Source: Chloranthus sessilifolius (taxonomy: Eukaryota > Streptophyta > Magnoliopsida > Chloranthales > Chloranthaceae). Taken from it: a DNA stretch of 64,000 bases. Where the stretch lies: assembly GCA_021018995.1 (NCBI GenBank), contig CM037598.1, positions 72,992,671 to 73,056,670 on the forward strand. Direction: 5' to 3'. A program made the position numbers and the translations under genes. This document shows, piece by piece, positions 32,341-43,222 of the stretch. Under the pieces are notes generated by a model. The model was given only the letters and a program-made list of their open reading frames with translations. It had not been told where the DNA came from and ran no database searches. Every line of letters begins with the position of its first letter. Within the stretch, counting starts at the first letter, position 1.

Positions 32341-33570
32341 GTGGTGAACCCCTTCGAGAAAATGAGTCGAGAACATATACAGGAGACTGAGTTGAGAAGA
32401 ATGCCTGCCCATATCACTGTATGGGATCTGTTGATGACGTCCCCCCTCCATTTCCAAGCATTAATGGAGGCGTTAAAAAATACGCATGTATCACTCCAAC
32501 ATAGCCCAGATGAAGTCAGGCAGATAATTGGTCAAGTGATGGCTCCAAATGCCATTTCATTTTCTGATACCGATTTACCTGAGGAAGGAGGTAGTCACTC
32601 AAAATCTTTGAATATAACCGTTGAGTCTGAAAATATTATTATCCCCTTGGTACTAATTAATAATGGGTTTGCATTGAATATATGCCCGTTAAGAATCGCC
32701 ACCATGATCGGGGTTGATCCGTGCATGCTAAGGCCCACCAAAACCAGCATTAGAGGGTTTGACAATACTAGGAGAGAAATAATGGGAGAAGTTGATCTTG
32801 AGATATTGATAGGGCTAATGACCTTATCCATCTTGTTTCAAGTCATAGATATCAAATCCTCATTTAACTTGTTATTGGGGCACCCGTGGCTACATGAAGT
32901 TGGAGCCATACCTTCCACGTTGCACCAGAAACTCAAATTTTCATATGGGCATAAGATTATCGCAATCATCGGAGAGGGGCACAGTGAGAAAGAGAAGGCC
33001 ACCAATAGCGTAGAGAAACCTAACATACTGGATATACCGCACACTACGGAGGATGTCGGCCTCCACAATTTTGAATATGAGGTGTCGGCAATACTCCCGA
33101 AGCCCATCGAGGGCATCATGTTTAAAATGGGAGGCGGTATGATAGCGGCACTGGCAATGCTCCGAAAGTGGGGCTATCAGAAAGGAAGGGGTCTGGGACC
33201 CAAATTATAAGACAAAAGAGAGCCAGTTGTGGCTAAGGGACAGAAAGTAAGATTCGGGCTAGGATACAAGCCCACAGAGCAAGAGGTTCGAGAGGCCAAA
33301 GAGAAAGCCAGGGCGGCTGCAACAGCTCGAGGAATTAACATAGAAGAGAAACCTTGCCCTAGGCCGCACATCAGGGATTCCTTCGTTAGCGCAGGGGTCG
33401 TAAAGATCGATCGAAATGGGACAACCCATTTGACTCCACATAAATCCACAAACCCAATCCATCCCACCAATCCCCAGATCTCCCTTCCCAGCTTGGAGAT
33501 AGATTTGGCTGCATTGCCCCTTTTCGAGGAACTACGATCGGTACCTGAACAAACCCCCCTGTGGTAAATC
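32341..33570 (+). pseudogene. Tat B aspartic protease (active-site Asp lost) and G-patch
   Basis: The open frame 32341-33210 begins with NPFEKMSREHIQETELRRM and ISFSDTDLPEEGGSHSKSLNI. The protease active site reads LINNGFALN, where A and C have LIDNGSALN: codon 32659-32661 is AAT, so the catalytic Asp is Asn. GEVDLEILIG and FNLLLGHPWLH follow. The G-patch (GGGMIAALAMLRKWGYQKGR, then GLGPKL) ends at a stop at 33208. A Lys/Ala/Arg-rich tail follows in 33229-33567. G-patches after the protease are known from Ogre/Tat elements and bind RNA or helicases in other proteins. Confidence 0.9.
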
Positions 33571-33994
33571 ACCATGAAATCGAGTTATCATTTAAGGACA
33601 TGATCTCAGACGAAATGGGGATCAATATGATGGAGGCTGACTCCAATGAGCCATATCAGTCAGCACCCTCCATCCCAATAGGTAAAGAAGCGGCCCCTCA
33701 GGTACGCAACTGGGCATCTTTGCCCCAATCCCTGGAAGCGGGGAGTGGCCTAACATTTGGCACCCGTTTCCCAAAAAAAAATAACCTATAAAATGTGAGA
33801 TAAGCCCTTGGTAGGCAATACCTTGTATATACACAAACCCGCCTTGCCAAGGGTCCGTCTCCGATGAAAACAAACATCTCAAAAACATGGAAAAAATATA
33901 AAATCTCAAAAATATGGAAAAAATACAAAATCTCAAAAACATGGAAAAAACATAAAACCTCAAAAACATTGAAAAAATCAAAAGTCCAAAAATA
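33561..33994 (+). pseudogene. Tat B protease-RT junction with 27-nt in-frame repeats
   Basis: 33561-33791 encodes DMISDEMGINMMEADS and SGLTFGTRFPKK, then a TAA after an A-run. 33870-33980 holds four 27-nt units encoding NLKNMEKIQ-like nonapeptides. C has three units and A about one and a half. The unit length keeps the frame of the following pol. In C the two halves read through in one frame, so I treat this as coding and not as an intron. Confidence 0.65.
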
Positions 33995-35760
33995 TTGTCA
34001 TTTAAAATTCTAGAAAATGTCCCACAAAAGGATGCCTTAATCAAAATGCCCGTCCCACATGAAATCGACCCCTTCCATGTAGAAATACAAGAAGAGGTAG
34101 GGATCCCAAGTCTAGATGAGGATGGCCCCTTCGAGGAGCTCCCCAATGAGCTCCTTGACCGATTTGCCAACTTTGAGCATGGCCCTACCCCCATTGTCGA
34201 AGAGACTGAAGACGTCAATTTAGGAATTGAGGAGGTTCCCAGGATAACCAAAATCGAAATGTCATTGTCTCCTGAGGAAAGAAAAAGCATGATCGACTTT
34301 CTTTGATCATACCAAGACGATTTTGCCTGGTCGTATGAGGACTTGCCTGGTCTGGATACCAATTTGGTCAAGCATGAGTTGCCTCTCTACCCTGATATGA
34401 AGCCAGTCAAGCAGAAGTTGAGACGTCTCCGACCTGAATGGATGCTGAAAGCCAAAGACAAGGTCATCAAGCAGTATGACATGGGATTTCTCATGGTATC
34501 CAAGTATCCGCAATGGTTAGCCAATATCGTACATGTGCTGAAGAAGGACAGAAAGGTCCGCATGTGCATCGATTTCCGTAATTTGAACAGAGCAAGCCCA
34601 AAGGATGATTTCCCACTACCACACATCGACATCTTGGTCGATAATACAGCTAAGCACGGGATGCTTTCTTTTATGGATGGATTCTCAGGATACAATCAGA
34701 TCAAAATGGCAGAGGTTGATCGCGAGAAGATAGCGTTCATTACTCCCTGGGGAACCTTTTGCTATCGAGTCATGCCATTCGGGCTGAAGAATGTCGGTGC
34801 AACGTACCAGAGAGCTATGACTACACTATTTCATGACATGATGCACCAAGAGATTGAAGTGTATGTCGACGGCATGATAGCCAAATCACCGGAGCGAAAC
34901 GACCATCTGGTAAACCTTTAGAAGCTGTTTGAAAGGCTGAGGAAGTATCGACTACAACTGAATTCACAGAAGTGTGCATTTGGTGCCATGTCAGGAAAAC
35001 TTCTAGGGTTCATCGTCAGCAGGAGGGGGATCGAGGTCGACCCAGTTAAAGTTAAAGCCATCACTGAAATGCCACCGCCGTCTATCGAGAAAGATGTTGG
35101 AGGGTTTCTGGGTAGAATATAGTATATCAGTCGGTTCATTGCACAGCTCACTCCAATCTGCATGCCAATCTTCAAGTTACTAAGGAAGAATTCACCCGTT
35201 GAATGGAACGACGATTGTCAAGCAGCATTTGAAAAAATCAAAAGCTACCTCCTTAATCCACCTGTTTTGGTACCACCTGAGCCAGGGAGACCACTCTTGA
35301 TGTATCTCTGCATGATGAAAGTTTTGATGGGATGTGTTTTGGGGCAGCACGATGAAACATGAAGAAGAGAGCAGGCAATTTATTACTTGAGCAAGAAGTT
35401 TACTGATTACGAGATGTGCTACTCTCATCTAGAGAAAGCGTGCCTTGCTCTTGTATGGGCTACTCAAAGGCTCCCCCACTACTTGCTATCTCAGGTAGTT
35501 CTGCTCTTAGCTCGAATGGACCCATTGAAATACCTATTTGAAAAGCTAGCTCTCACTGGACGAACCACACGATGGCAACTTTTATTATCTGAATTCGACA
35601 TCACATACGTCACTCATAAGTCGATCAAGGGGCAGGCGCTTGCTGATCATCTTGCCGACAATCCTTTACCTGATTATGAGCCTTGGAAAACTGAGCTCTC
35701 CAATGAGGGCATCCTGTTAATGACAGAAGATGATACAGAAGAAGTAGAAGAATAATGGGT
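33995..35760 (+). pseudogene. Tat B reverse transcriptase (YVDG) and first RNase H
   Basis: The N-terminal lead (33995-34306: LPNELLDRFANFEHGPTPIV, MSLSPEERKSMIDF) is followed by RT 34343-34921: VRMCIDFRNLNRASPKDDFPL, FMDGFSGYNQIKM and MPFGLKNVGATYQ. The catalytic YVDD box reads YVDG (GGC at 34871-34873), so the second metal-binding Asp is lost. After a stop at 34919 come QKCAFGAMSGKLLGFIVSRR, the connection, and RNase H (35162-35755: GCVLGQHDET, YYLSKKFTDYEMCYSHLEKA, RTTRWQLLLSEFDIT). Other stops at about 35120, 35360 and 35753. Confidence 0.92.
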
Positions 35761-36335
35761 AATGCACTTTGACGGGGCAGCAAATGTCGAGGGCCAAGGA
35801 GTTGGCGCCATCCTGATTTCACCAAAAGGATCCCATGTACCGATCTCTATCAAGCTCAATTTTCCTTATACTAACAACATGGCAGAGTACGAAGCTGGCA
35901 TCACTGGTCTGCAGGCGGCTTTCGATCTGAATGTAACTCACCTTTGAGTATTTGGCGATTCACAGTTAATCATATGTCAGACAAATGGTGACTGGAAGAT
36001 AAAAGACGAGAAACTGATCCCCTATCATGAACACCTTGAACATCTAATAGCCTACTTCCAAGATGTGACTTTCTCATACGTCCCCCGGATAAGGAATCGC
36101 TTTACCGACGCATTAGCAACTTTGGCGCCAATGATTGAAATCCCCTATGGTGTTGAGGTGAAGCCGATCAGGATCGAGCAGAGGAATGAGCCGGCCTTCT
36201 ACCTCTAGATTGAGGAACCTATAAATCCTGATAATGAGCCACCATGGTTCTCAGATATCAAGAATTTCCTCGAGACCCTGACTTTCCCAGAGGGTACATC
36301 CAAGACAGACCGACGAACCATTCAACTTTTAGCGA
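35756..36335 (+). pseudogene. Tat B second RNase H (plant/archaeal type)
   Basis: WVMHFDGAANVEGQGVGAIL, NNMAEYEAGITGLQAA, VFGDSQLIICQTNGDW and FTDALATLAPM supply the Asp, Glu, Asp, Asp set. Only a CGA-to-TGA stop at 35945 and a CAG-to-TAG at about 36208 interrupt it. It is the best preserved of the three copies. Confidence 0.9.
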
Positions 36336-37495
36336 CAGGTTACGTCATTTGCGGGGAATGCCTTTACAAGCGATCATACAATAACATCTTACTTAGGTGA
36401 CTCACTGAAAGTGAAGCGGTCAATATTATGAAAGAGATCCATGAGGGAATATGCGGAGGCCACGTCAGCGGTCACATGCTCGCTAAGAAAATCCTATGGC
36501 AAGGATACTTTTGAACCACCATGAAATCGGATTGCTGCAAATATGTTCAAAAATGCTACAAGTGTCAAGAACACTCCAATCTGATACACGCTCCTGCCAT
36601 TGATCTTCACTGCATGACAACTCCTTGGCCATTTGCTACCTGGGGCCTTGACGTTGTCGGAATGATTAATCCAAAAGCATCAAACAGACATCGGTTCATC
36701 CTCATCGCCATTGAATACTTCACCAAGTGGGTAGAAGCGGCATCATATGCCAACATCACGACCAGTCACGTTGAGAAGTTTCCCAAGAACAATATTGTGT
36801 ACCGATTTGGAGTATCCAAAGATATCATCACAGACAATGGTACAAACTTTGCGAATAAGTGCATCCGAGACTTCTGCGAGCAATACAAGATTAAGCACCA
36901 TCGCTCATCCCCTTATCGGCCTCAAACTAATGGAGCCGTTGAAGCTGCGAACAAGATAGTCGTCCACATCCTTGAGAAAATGGTCGTCACTTATTGAGAC
37001 TTGAGCGAAATGCTGCCATTTGCTTTGTAGGCCTACCGAATGTTGATCCATACCGCTACAGGGGCAACACCATTCTCCCTTGTGTATGGAACTGAGGCTG
37101 TCCTCCCGGTAGAGGTTGAAGTACCCTCACTCTGAATCCTCATGGAATCAGGCTTACCCGAAGTAGAAAGAGAGAGATCACTCTTTGATCAGCTGAACTT
37201 ACTGGACAAAAAGAGACTCCTAGGCTTATGCCATACCCAAGTATACCAGGGGCGAATCGCACGCACTTACAATAAACGTGTTCGCGGTCGAGATCTAAAG
37301 GTAGGAGACACTGTGCTGAAGAAGATCTTCCCATCCCTCCACGCCGATCCGAGAGAAAAGTTCAAGCCAAACTGGGAAGGACCTTATGTCATTCGAGAAG
37401 TGTTGTCAGGATACACCATCCGCCTCGCCACCATGGACGGAGATCATCTTCCTGAGCCCATCAACGCTAGATACGTCCGACGGTTCTACTCTTAG
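36336..37495 (+). pseudogene. Tat B integrase
   Basis: HVSGHMLAKKI and CYKCQEHSN form the zinc domain. The open frame 36521-36997 holds the core with TWGLDVVGMIN (Asp), IITDNGTNFAN (Asp) and RPQTNGAVEAANK (Glu). The C-terminal part 37142-37495 (NKRVRGRDLKVGDTVLKKIF, NWEGPYVIREVLSGYTIRLA, ARYVRRFYS) ends at a stop at 37493. Stops at about 36398, 36512, 36995, 37027 and 37132 are all explicable by single C-to-T or G-to-A changes or near such. Confidence 0.92.
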
Positions 37496-40400
37496 TCTAT
37501 CGCGACAAGGTAAGTATTGATGAAACAAATACGTGACTGCTTAAGAACCACCCAAAAGAGTCCATCATTCCAAATATAGTAGCCAAAAAGCATCCCTAAA
37601 AATGATGATATCCTTTGCTACCCCATTTGAGCTTGGGCCTTTCTTTCAATAAATCCATTCCCCCCCAAAAAAATAAAAAAGTAAAAAAATAAATATACGT
37701 GTACATATACCAAAAAAAGAAAAGAGAGAAAAGATGAAGTAGAGTTACTATCAAAATCCAAAAAAAATCGAAAAAGCAAAACCTCAAAAAGAGATTGCCT
37801 GAAATGAAGCAAAAAGAATAAAAAACGTAGAAGAATCACGGGGCATATACAGTAAAACCCCCAAAGAAGAAAGTATATTGAGAAAATTGAAGTCGTATCA
37901 AGGAAACCCTTTTAGCCCAGCATACCTTCAAATCCTAACCTAACCCATGGCCAAGCTACACCCTGAAGGAAGCCCTCTTAGTATGTTCGTAAGCAGTCAT
38001 AATATATGTTAAGTCAATATGAGTCGAGTCGTGAGACGACACCAGAACCCCATCCAGCCGGTTATGACAGAATCGATGTCTATGTCGTGGCTCTTGAAAA
38101 AATAAAAATAAAATAAAAGAATAAAAAATAAAATAAAAATACAAGCTCAAAAGTAAGATGGACGAGGTGAAAACCCGAAAGGGCGCTACGAGTAAAAATA
38201 GCGAGTTTGTGTGGACCAGGTGAAAACTCGAAAGGGCACCACGGGTAAAAAAAGGGAGATAAAAAAAAAAGAGGAGAAAAAATTAAAAAAGAAAGGTTTG
38301 GATTGATTGAGAGGATTGATGTTTGAGGAACCCTTTTATTACTCTTCCTGTACCCTCTTTTCTGACTGGGCCACTCATGCTAGTTCAAATCGGGTCCCGA
38401 CCATAATTGTCTTTGTGAAACCCACACTGTCAAACATATGACTCGAGGCAAGGAGAAAGGTTTAACTCAATCCAAATGGATCAACGTTCCGGCCTTGGTA
38501 AAATCTGGAAACTCACTCAGGTTCGACTGCATGAAAGAGTTCAACTAGGCTCAAAATGGGACCTGTTACTCCGTCTCACTATCAAGGCATCAAAAACAAA
38601 AAAAGAAGAAAAGCCAAAAACAAAAAATCAAGAAAAATCCAAACACCAAAAAATGTGTATATATTTCTACTCATTTTCATGTACATATTTCCAGCATCAT
38701 ATTTCAATCTCAAAAATGAAGAAAAATAACAAAAAATCTCTAAAAACAAAAATCCAAAAAATATCTTGAAAATGAAAAAGTGTAGGTAGAAATCTACTTT
38801 TTCTTCCGTTGTTTAGGATGCATTTTCTTTATATATGTATAAACAAAGAAAATGACTGACGTTTTCTCGAGAATGTGCAAGAACATCACACGGTCCAAAG
38901 CCTCGAAGCGGGCAACTTCTCAGCGATGGACAAATCAGATAAAGCATCTCACCACCAACGTCAGGTCTAATAAAAAAATTGATGAAAATCATTTTGAAAA
39001 GAAAAAGAAATCTATGTTTTCATGCTAAGCACAGTTATGCACTCACGTATTTTCGATGCGGTAAAATGTCAATATTTTATTAACAATGCAGCTGTGCAAA
39101 ATTAATGTCCTAGGTCTAAGGTTCACTTTGGATCCATGGATCCTATTTCAAAATAGGAGCGATGATGTCAATTTTTGTCAAACAGTCAATGCTTGGATCG
39201 GATTGATTCCACCCCTAAATCTTCACCCTAATCGCTCCATATTTTGGTTTCAGGTGAACTTGAGTGCCTTGTACTTCAAGTTCATCACATGATATTTTCG
39301 GAGGTGTAGACTCTTGGTCCTTGCAGTTTGGGCGTACACCCTATGGGGTTCGAGGTCCAGATAATGCTTGTTTAAAAAAATATATATGATGATGAAAAAA
39401 AAGCAATCTTTGAAAAAAGAAAAAAGAGAAAAAGAATAAATATGTGCTTCCCCACTAAGCGACGCACATGCGTGTTTCAATGCGGTAAAATGTCAATATT
39501 TTATTGGCAACACAGCTGTACAAAATTAATGTCCTAGGTCTAAGGCACGCCTTGGATTCTAGATCCTTCTTCAAGGAAGGAACAACTGTGTCAGTCCCGG
39601 TCAAACAATCAATGTTTCGATCGAGTCAACTCCAGTACTAAATCTTTTGAGCCAAACGCTCTGTCTTTGGATTCATGTGAACTTAAGTGTCCTAAGCTTC
39701 AGATTCTCCGTTGGAAAAGGTCAGTCGTTGGTTGAGACCAACCTATTGAGGATGAGATTACATATCAATCAAACTATGTGCAAATCATGCATTCAGAAGG
39801 GATCATTTCCCTTTTTATTTTCTGCAGGCTTAAAACCTGTATGGGCAGCGGTATCCCTATAAAGTGTATGCCATGCGTCTGGGTATCCGTATGATGGTCG
39901 TTTGTCCCCGTAAATTGTACCCGGGTCGGGGCTTCCATCGCTTTTGTTGCTTTTTACCCCCGATGGGTGCATGATTATGTATAGTTAATTGATGTTTATG
40001 ATCATTATCGGCAAAAGCCAAGATTGGATGCCTCCTTCTGGAAGGTGCCCAATGTTTGGCTAGATCTGTTAAAGGAAGTCAAAACTGGATACTCTAGGTC
40101 ATGTGGATCTGAGGCATGCTTTTCAAAAAATGACACGTATTCCCAAAAAGCGTTGTGACATCTATTCAATTCGCTCAGGTGGTCATGCTAAATAAACTTT
40201 GGGATCGATGGGTTCGCCCAAAGATCTCAAACCCTACTTTCAGCAGGGGCACCCGTGAATAGTCTGATGGAGCCATCAAATGCCTTGTAGGATTGGACGC
40301 AAATTGTGGAGCCTTGCGTGTGTTTACTTCGCGCCTATCTTTGAATGTGGGTCGATCACCCCTCTTCCTCACGAAGCTGTTGCATTCAGAATGAATTTTA

Positions 40401-40699
40401 AACATCAATCACCTTCAAATCATCTCAGGAAGCGGACATTTTTCCCAACTAATAGGCTTTCGCAACTCGAGAGGCAAATATTTTTTCCAGCAATTGGGCT
40501 TTCGCAACTCATTCCACCTCGGTTATGCCCAATAATGTCGCTAAGCGCTTGGGAACCGATTACCTCGAGGAACGAATGATTAGCCTGGCACTCCAGGACT
40601 TTCATTTTCTCACCTTGTTACTCACCTGATGTTTGAAGTTTGTTCTGAATGGAGTGGACCCGTTAGTAATGCCTTGGGCCTCTTCGGATGTCTCTTTTC
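37496..40699 (+). other. 3' non-coding region of Tat B (3.2 kb)
   Basis: Same layout as in A: 'gtagccaaaaagcatccctaaaaat' block, A-rich blocks, two GTGAAAACYCGAAAGGGC motifs (38166-38239) and 'gactgacgttttctcg..aatgtgca'. A partial tandem duplication follows (39020-39310 and 39446-39600, both with the 'gtcaatattttatt..caa.gcagctgt.caaaattaatgtcctaggtctaagg' phrase), then the pre-PPT block. No gene supported. Confidence 0.75.
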
Positions 40700-40743
40700 T
40701 TTGGCATACGATCATTAGTGATCGGATACCAAAGAGGGGCATC
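40700..40743 (+). other. Hairpin plus polypurine tract of Tat B
   Basis: TTTGGCATACGATCA, loop TTAG, TGATCGGATACCAAA (two mismatches), overlapping the PPT AAAGAGGGGCATC (40731-40743). The LTR starts at 40744. Confidence 0.82.
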
Positions 40744-42344
40744 TGTAGAAACCCAAATTTGGCCCAAGGCCCGATCGAAACATATTTCGAGAGAGGCGTA
40801 TTTTCGAGCTTTTGATGGCATGTATAGAACCCTTAGGAATCACCCTAAATCCTTAGGAATCACCCTAAACCCTTAGGAATCACCCTAGATCCCTTAGGAA
40901 CCTATCCCAAACCTTTAGAAACCAGCCCTGACCCTTAGAACCTATTCCAAACCATAAACCTAATCTTCCCAGGTAATGGATAAAGAGTGGTGCACCAAGA
41001 TTAGTTGAGATCTTTTACTAATATCAAATCATATACCATTGGAAAGAGGACTTTTCCAGCTTTCCAACGAGCTAAGAATCACCTCAATCGGAGTTATATA
41101 TCAAAAGTTATGACCATTTGCAAATAAGGCTCTTTTGGAGGGATTTTTGCTGGGCGCAACTAATAGTTGTGCCAGGCCATTTTCCCCCTGTATTTGCCTG
41201 GCACAACTAATAGTTGCGCCAGGCCAATTTCCCCAGACTTTAAGCCTGGCTCAACTAATAGTTGCGCCAAGTTTAAAGGTGGCCCCCACCCCCGTGAGCT
41301 AACTTTCAAGCACTGTTCTGCACTATTTTACTGTGCATTTGCCTGGCACAACTAATAGTTGCACCAGACATATGAATAGTGACTATTGGAATTTGCTCCG
41401 AATTTCGTATTTGGGGTTTGACTTGTTAACCACCTTGACCTTTAGGGTGTGTTTTGCTAGTCCTGTTGTACCCTTTTGAAGCCTATTTACACCCCTTTAA
41501 GTGGCTTAAAGCCTCACCCCATCATCCACCATTGGAGGACCTTCTCACATATTTCAAGGCTCCAAAAACCCTAGGAATCCTTAGATGTGAGATTACCTAA
41601 TTGATAAACTCACTTAGCCTCTAAGTAGCCTCCTAACCTACCCTTTTCTTATAAATAGAGCCCCCCACCCCTTGGTTTAGGGGTTGAGAATTTCTACCTA
41701 AGAAAGAAAGAGCTTAAAGTGAGAAGATCATTCTCCCTTTGGTGCACACCTCCCATACAAATTCTAGAATTTTAAAACCTCCTTCCAAGCTTTACACTTC
41801 ATCCAAAATCTCTAGGTTAGGTGTGTGTGAACCCCTCGCCTCCCTTCCCTACCTCTTAGCTTCAAGTCTTAGGTGTTAGAACCTCATTTTCTACCATACA
41901 AAGCCTTCAAGTGCTCATCAAAGCAAGCCACGCAAGGCTCTCCTATGGTGCTACAAGGGCCCGAGGGTTCCGACTCTCTTTTTTTTTCTCCTATCTCTTT
42001 TTGGCATTCCCTGCCCTTCCATTTGTGCTGTTACGCCGCCGAATTTTCGGTAGGAACGGAGGGGCACAAATAGGATTGGTGGCCCATTTGGGCAAGAGGG
42101 AATCATTTCTTTTTCTTTTATATCATTTTATTTTTTGCTATTAGCAGAGACCGCGCTAAGGGGGTTGATCAGGTGCCTAACACCTTCCCGATCGATAACC
42201 GAAGCCCCTACCCAAAAGCCTTTGGTGTGGACCGGATTTAGAGTCATATTTTTAACACTTCGGTGCTCATAAAAATGAATTAGGTATCCCGGGACACCGA
42301 AAGCTACGGGTCCCGGGGATCGTCTCGATTCCCACGGTTGCACA
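40744..42344 (+). repeat. 3' LTR of Tat B (1601 bp)
   Basis: Starts TGTAGAAACCC (one change) and ends GGTTGCACA. Four palindromes at 41151-41176, 41196-41224 (29 bases, near perfect), 41244-41269 and 41341-41369; TATA at 41650. A deletion of about 45 bp removes the 'gactctatattttt..gagagcgc' part near the end. The right target copy is ACAAG (42345-42349). Confidence 0.92.
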
Positions 42345-42681
42345 ACAAGTCAACAATCTAAACCTCAGATCTCAAAGGAAAGAGAATAATTCTTTGAGAT
42401 GTAGATCTAATTGGAATAGTACAAAGTTATCTCAAAGAGGGTAGGGAAATCAGAAGTGAATCAGAAAATTAGAAATTTTTTTCCAAAAGTTATAACTTCC
42501 CAAAAACTGAAACTCATTTTATACTGTTGGGGAATGGATGTCTGTGAATCACCCACGGATGTCCGTGGGGTCAGTCACGGACGTCCGTACTACAAACCGT
42601 GACAGCAGATATGTCACTTCAATTTTACTTGGCGTTAAACTTATTTTGGGAGCAATATTAGGTTAGGTAATGATTTTGACA
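42345..42681 (-). repeat. Ty1/copia element, part 3 of 3 (outer part of 5' LTR)
   Basis: This continues the copia LTR interrupted at 23919. The outer end is probably TGTCAAAATC on the - strand (42681), next to LINE sequence, but TGCTCCCAAA (about 42656) is possible. It contains ACGGATGTCCGT (42555-42566) and ACGGACGTCCGT (42577-42588), 12-bp palindromes, with a degenerate third copy at about 42535. Confidence 0.65.
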
Positions 42682-42850
42682 AAATAAATTACACCAACTT
42701 TTTCATAATCCAGAGTAAGTAGTCCCAGCTAACTTTATCGTATGCCTTTTCCATAAATAATTTTATAAAAACTCCTTGTTTGGAAATATATATAGCAGGC
42801 ATACATTCTTGAGCGATGACGGCGAGGTCTAGGATTTGTTGACCTAATCT
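42682..42850 (-). pseudogene. LINE (L1-type) reverse transcriptase fragment
   Basis: On the - strand one frame reads QILDLAVIAQEC, then KQGVFIKLFMEKAYDKVSW and DYLLWIMKKL. This is the RT block 'GxxxKLDxEKAYDKVxWDFL' of plant LINEs. About 50 residues are left before a stop and the copia LTR. It is an old target for, or neighbour of, the copia insertion. Confidence 0.85.
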
Positions 42851-42894
42851 TAACTTAAGACCTTAATCTTTACCACATCCATGTAATTTTAATC

Positions 42895-43222
42895 TTTAGC
42901 GACAATTTTTTACCACCCATTAATTTATGCTGACGGACTAAACCTCCAATAGTTTTTAGCGACACTTTATTTTCTGCCGGTGGTCAGATCCATCGGTGCA
43001 GCGATATAAACCGTCGCTCATCAAACTTTTTAGTGACATTGGGAAAACATTACCGACAGTTGAAAAACGGCAATAAAATGCTACAAACCGCCGCTATAAA
43101 TATCAGTGACAACGGAAACAGAGACGGTCCTACAACTGCATGTACAATTCTTTTCGGTAATTTTTTGTTATTTTACCAGCGGTAATTTTCGGCCGCTACT
43201 AAGAGCATTTATATTTGTAGTG
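42895..43222. mobile_element. CACTA-type DNA transposon end (terminal and subterminal region)
   Basis: It ends at 43222 with ...ATTTGTAGTG, i.e. CACTACAAAT read inward. Subterminal motifs repeat: tttagcgaca, ttttagtgaca, ccgtcgct, ccgccgctat, gcggccgctac. These are typical of CACTA subterminal arrays. No left end is found, so the fragment is truncated near the LINE scrap. Confidence 0.65.

Larger units (their letters stand above)
23920..42344 (+). mobile_element. Tat-lineage Ty3/gypsy element B, full length with a nested solo LTR, dead
   Basis: 18,425 bp including a 1612-bp solo LTR at 26098-27709. 5' LTR 23920-25538, PBS 25541, gag-pol 28637-37495, 3' region, PPT 40731, 3' LTR 40744-42344. 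Target copies are ACGAG (23915-23919) and ACAAG (42345-42349), one mismatch, in the copia 5' LTR. It is the best-preserved gag-pol of the window, yet it has lost catalytic residues in protease and RT and a zinc-knuckle Cys. Confidence 0.93.

Noticed and set aside
33740..33800. Programmed -1 frameshift site (A-run plus downstream stem) between protease and RT
   Set aside because: In A and B the -1 frame meets TAA within a few codons of the A-run, and C reads through in one frame with a shorter run. Indels explain the frame change better.
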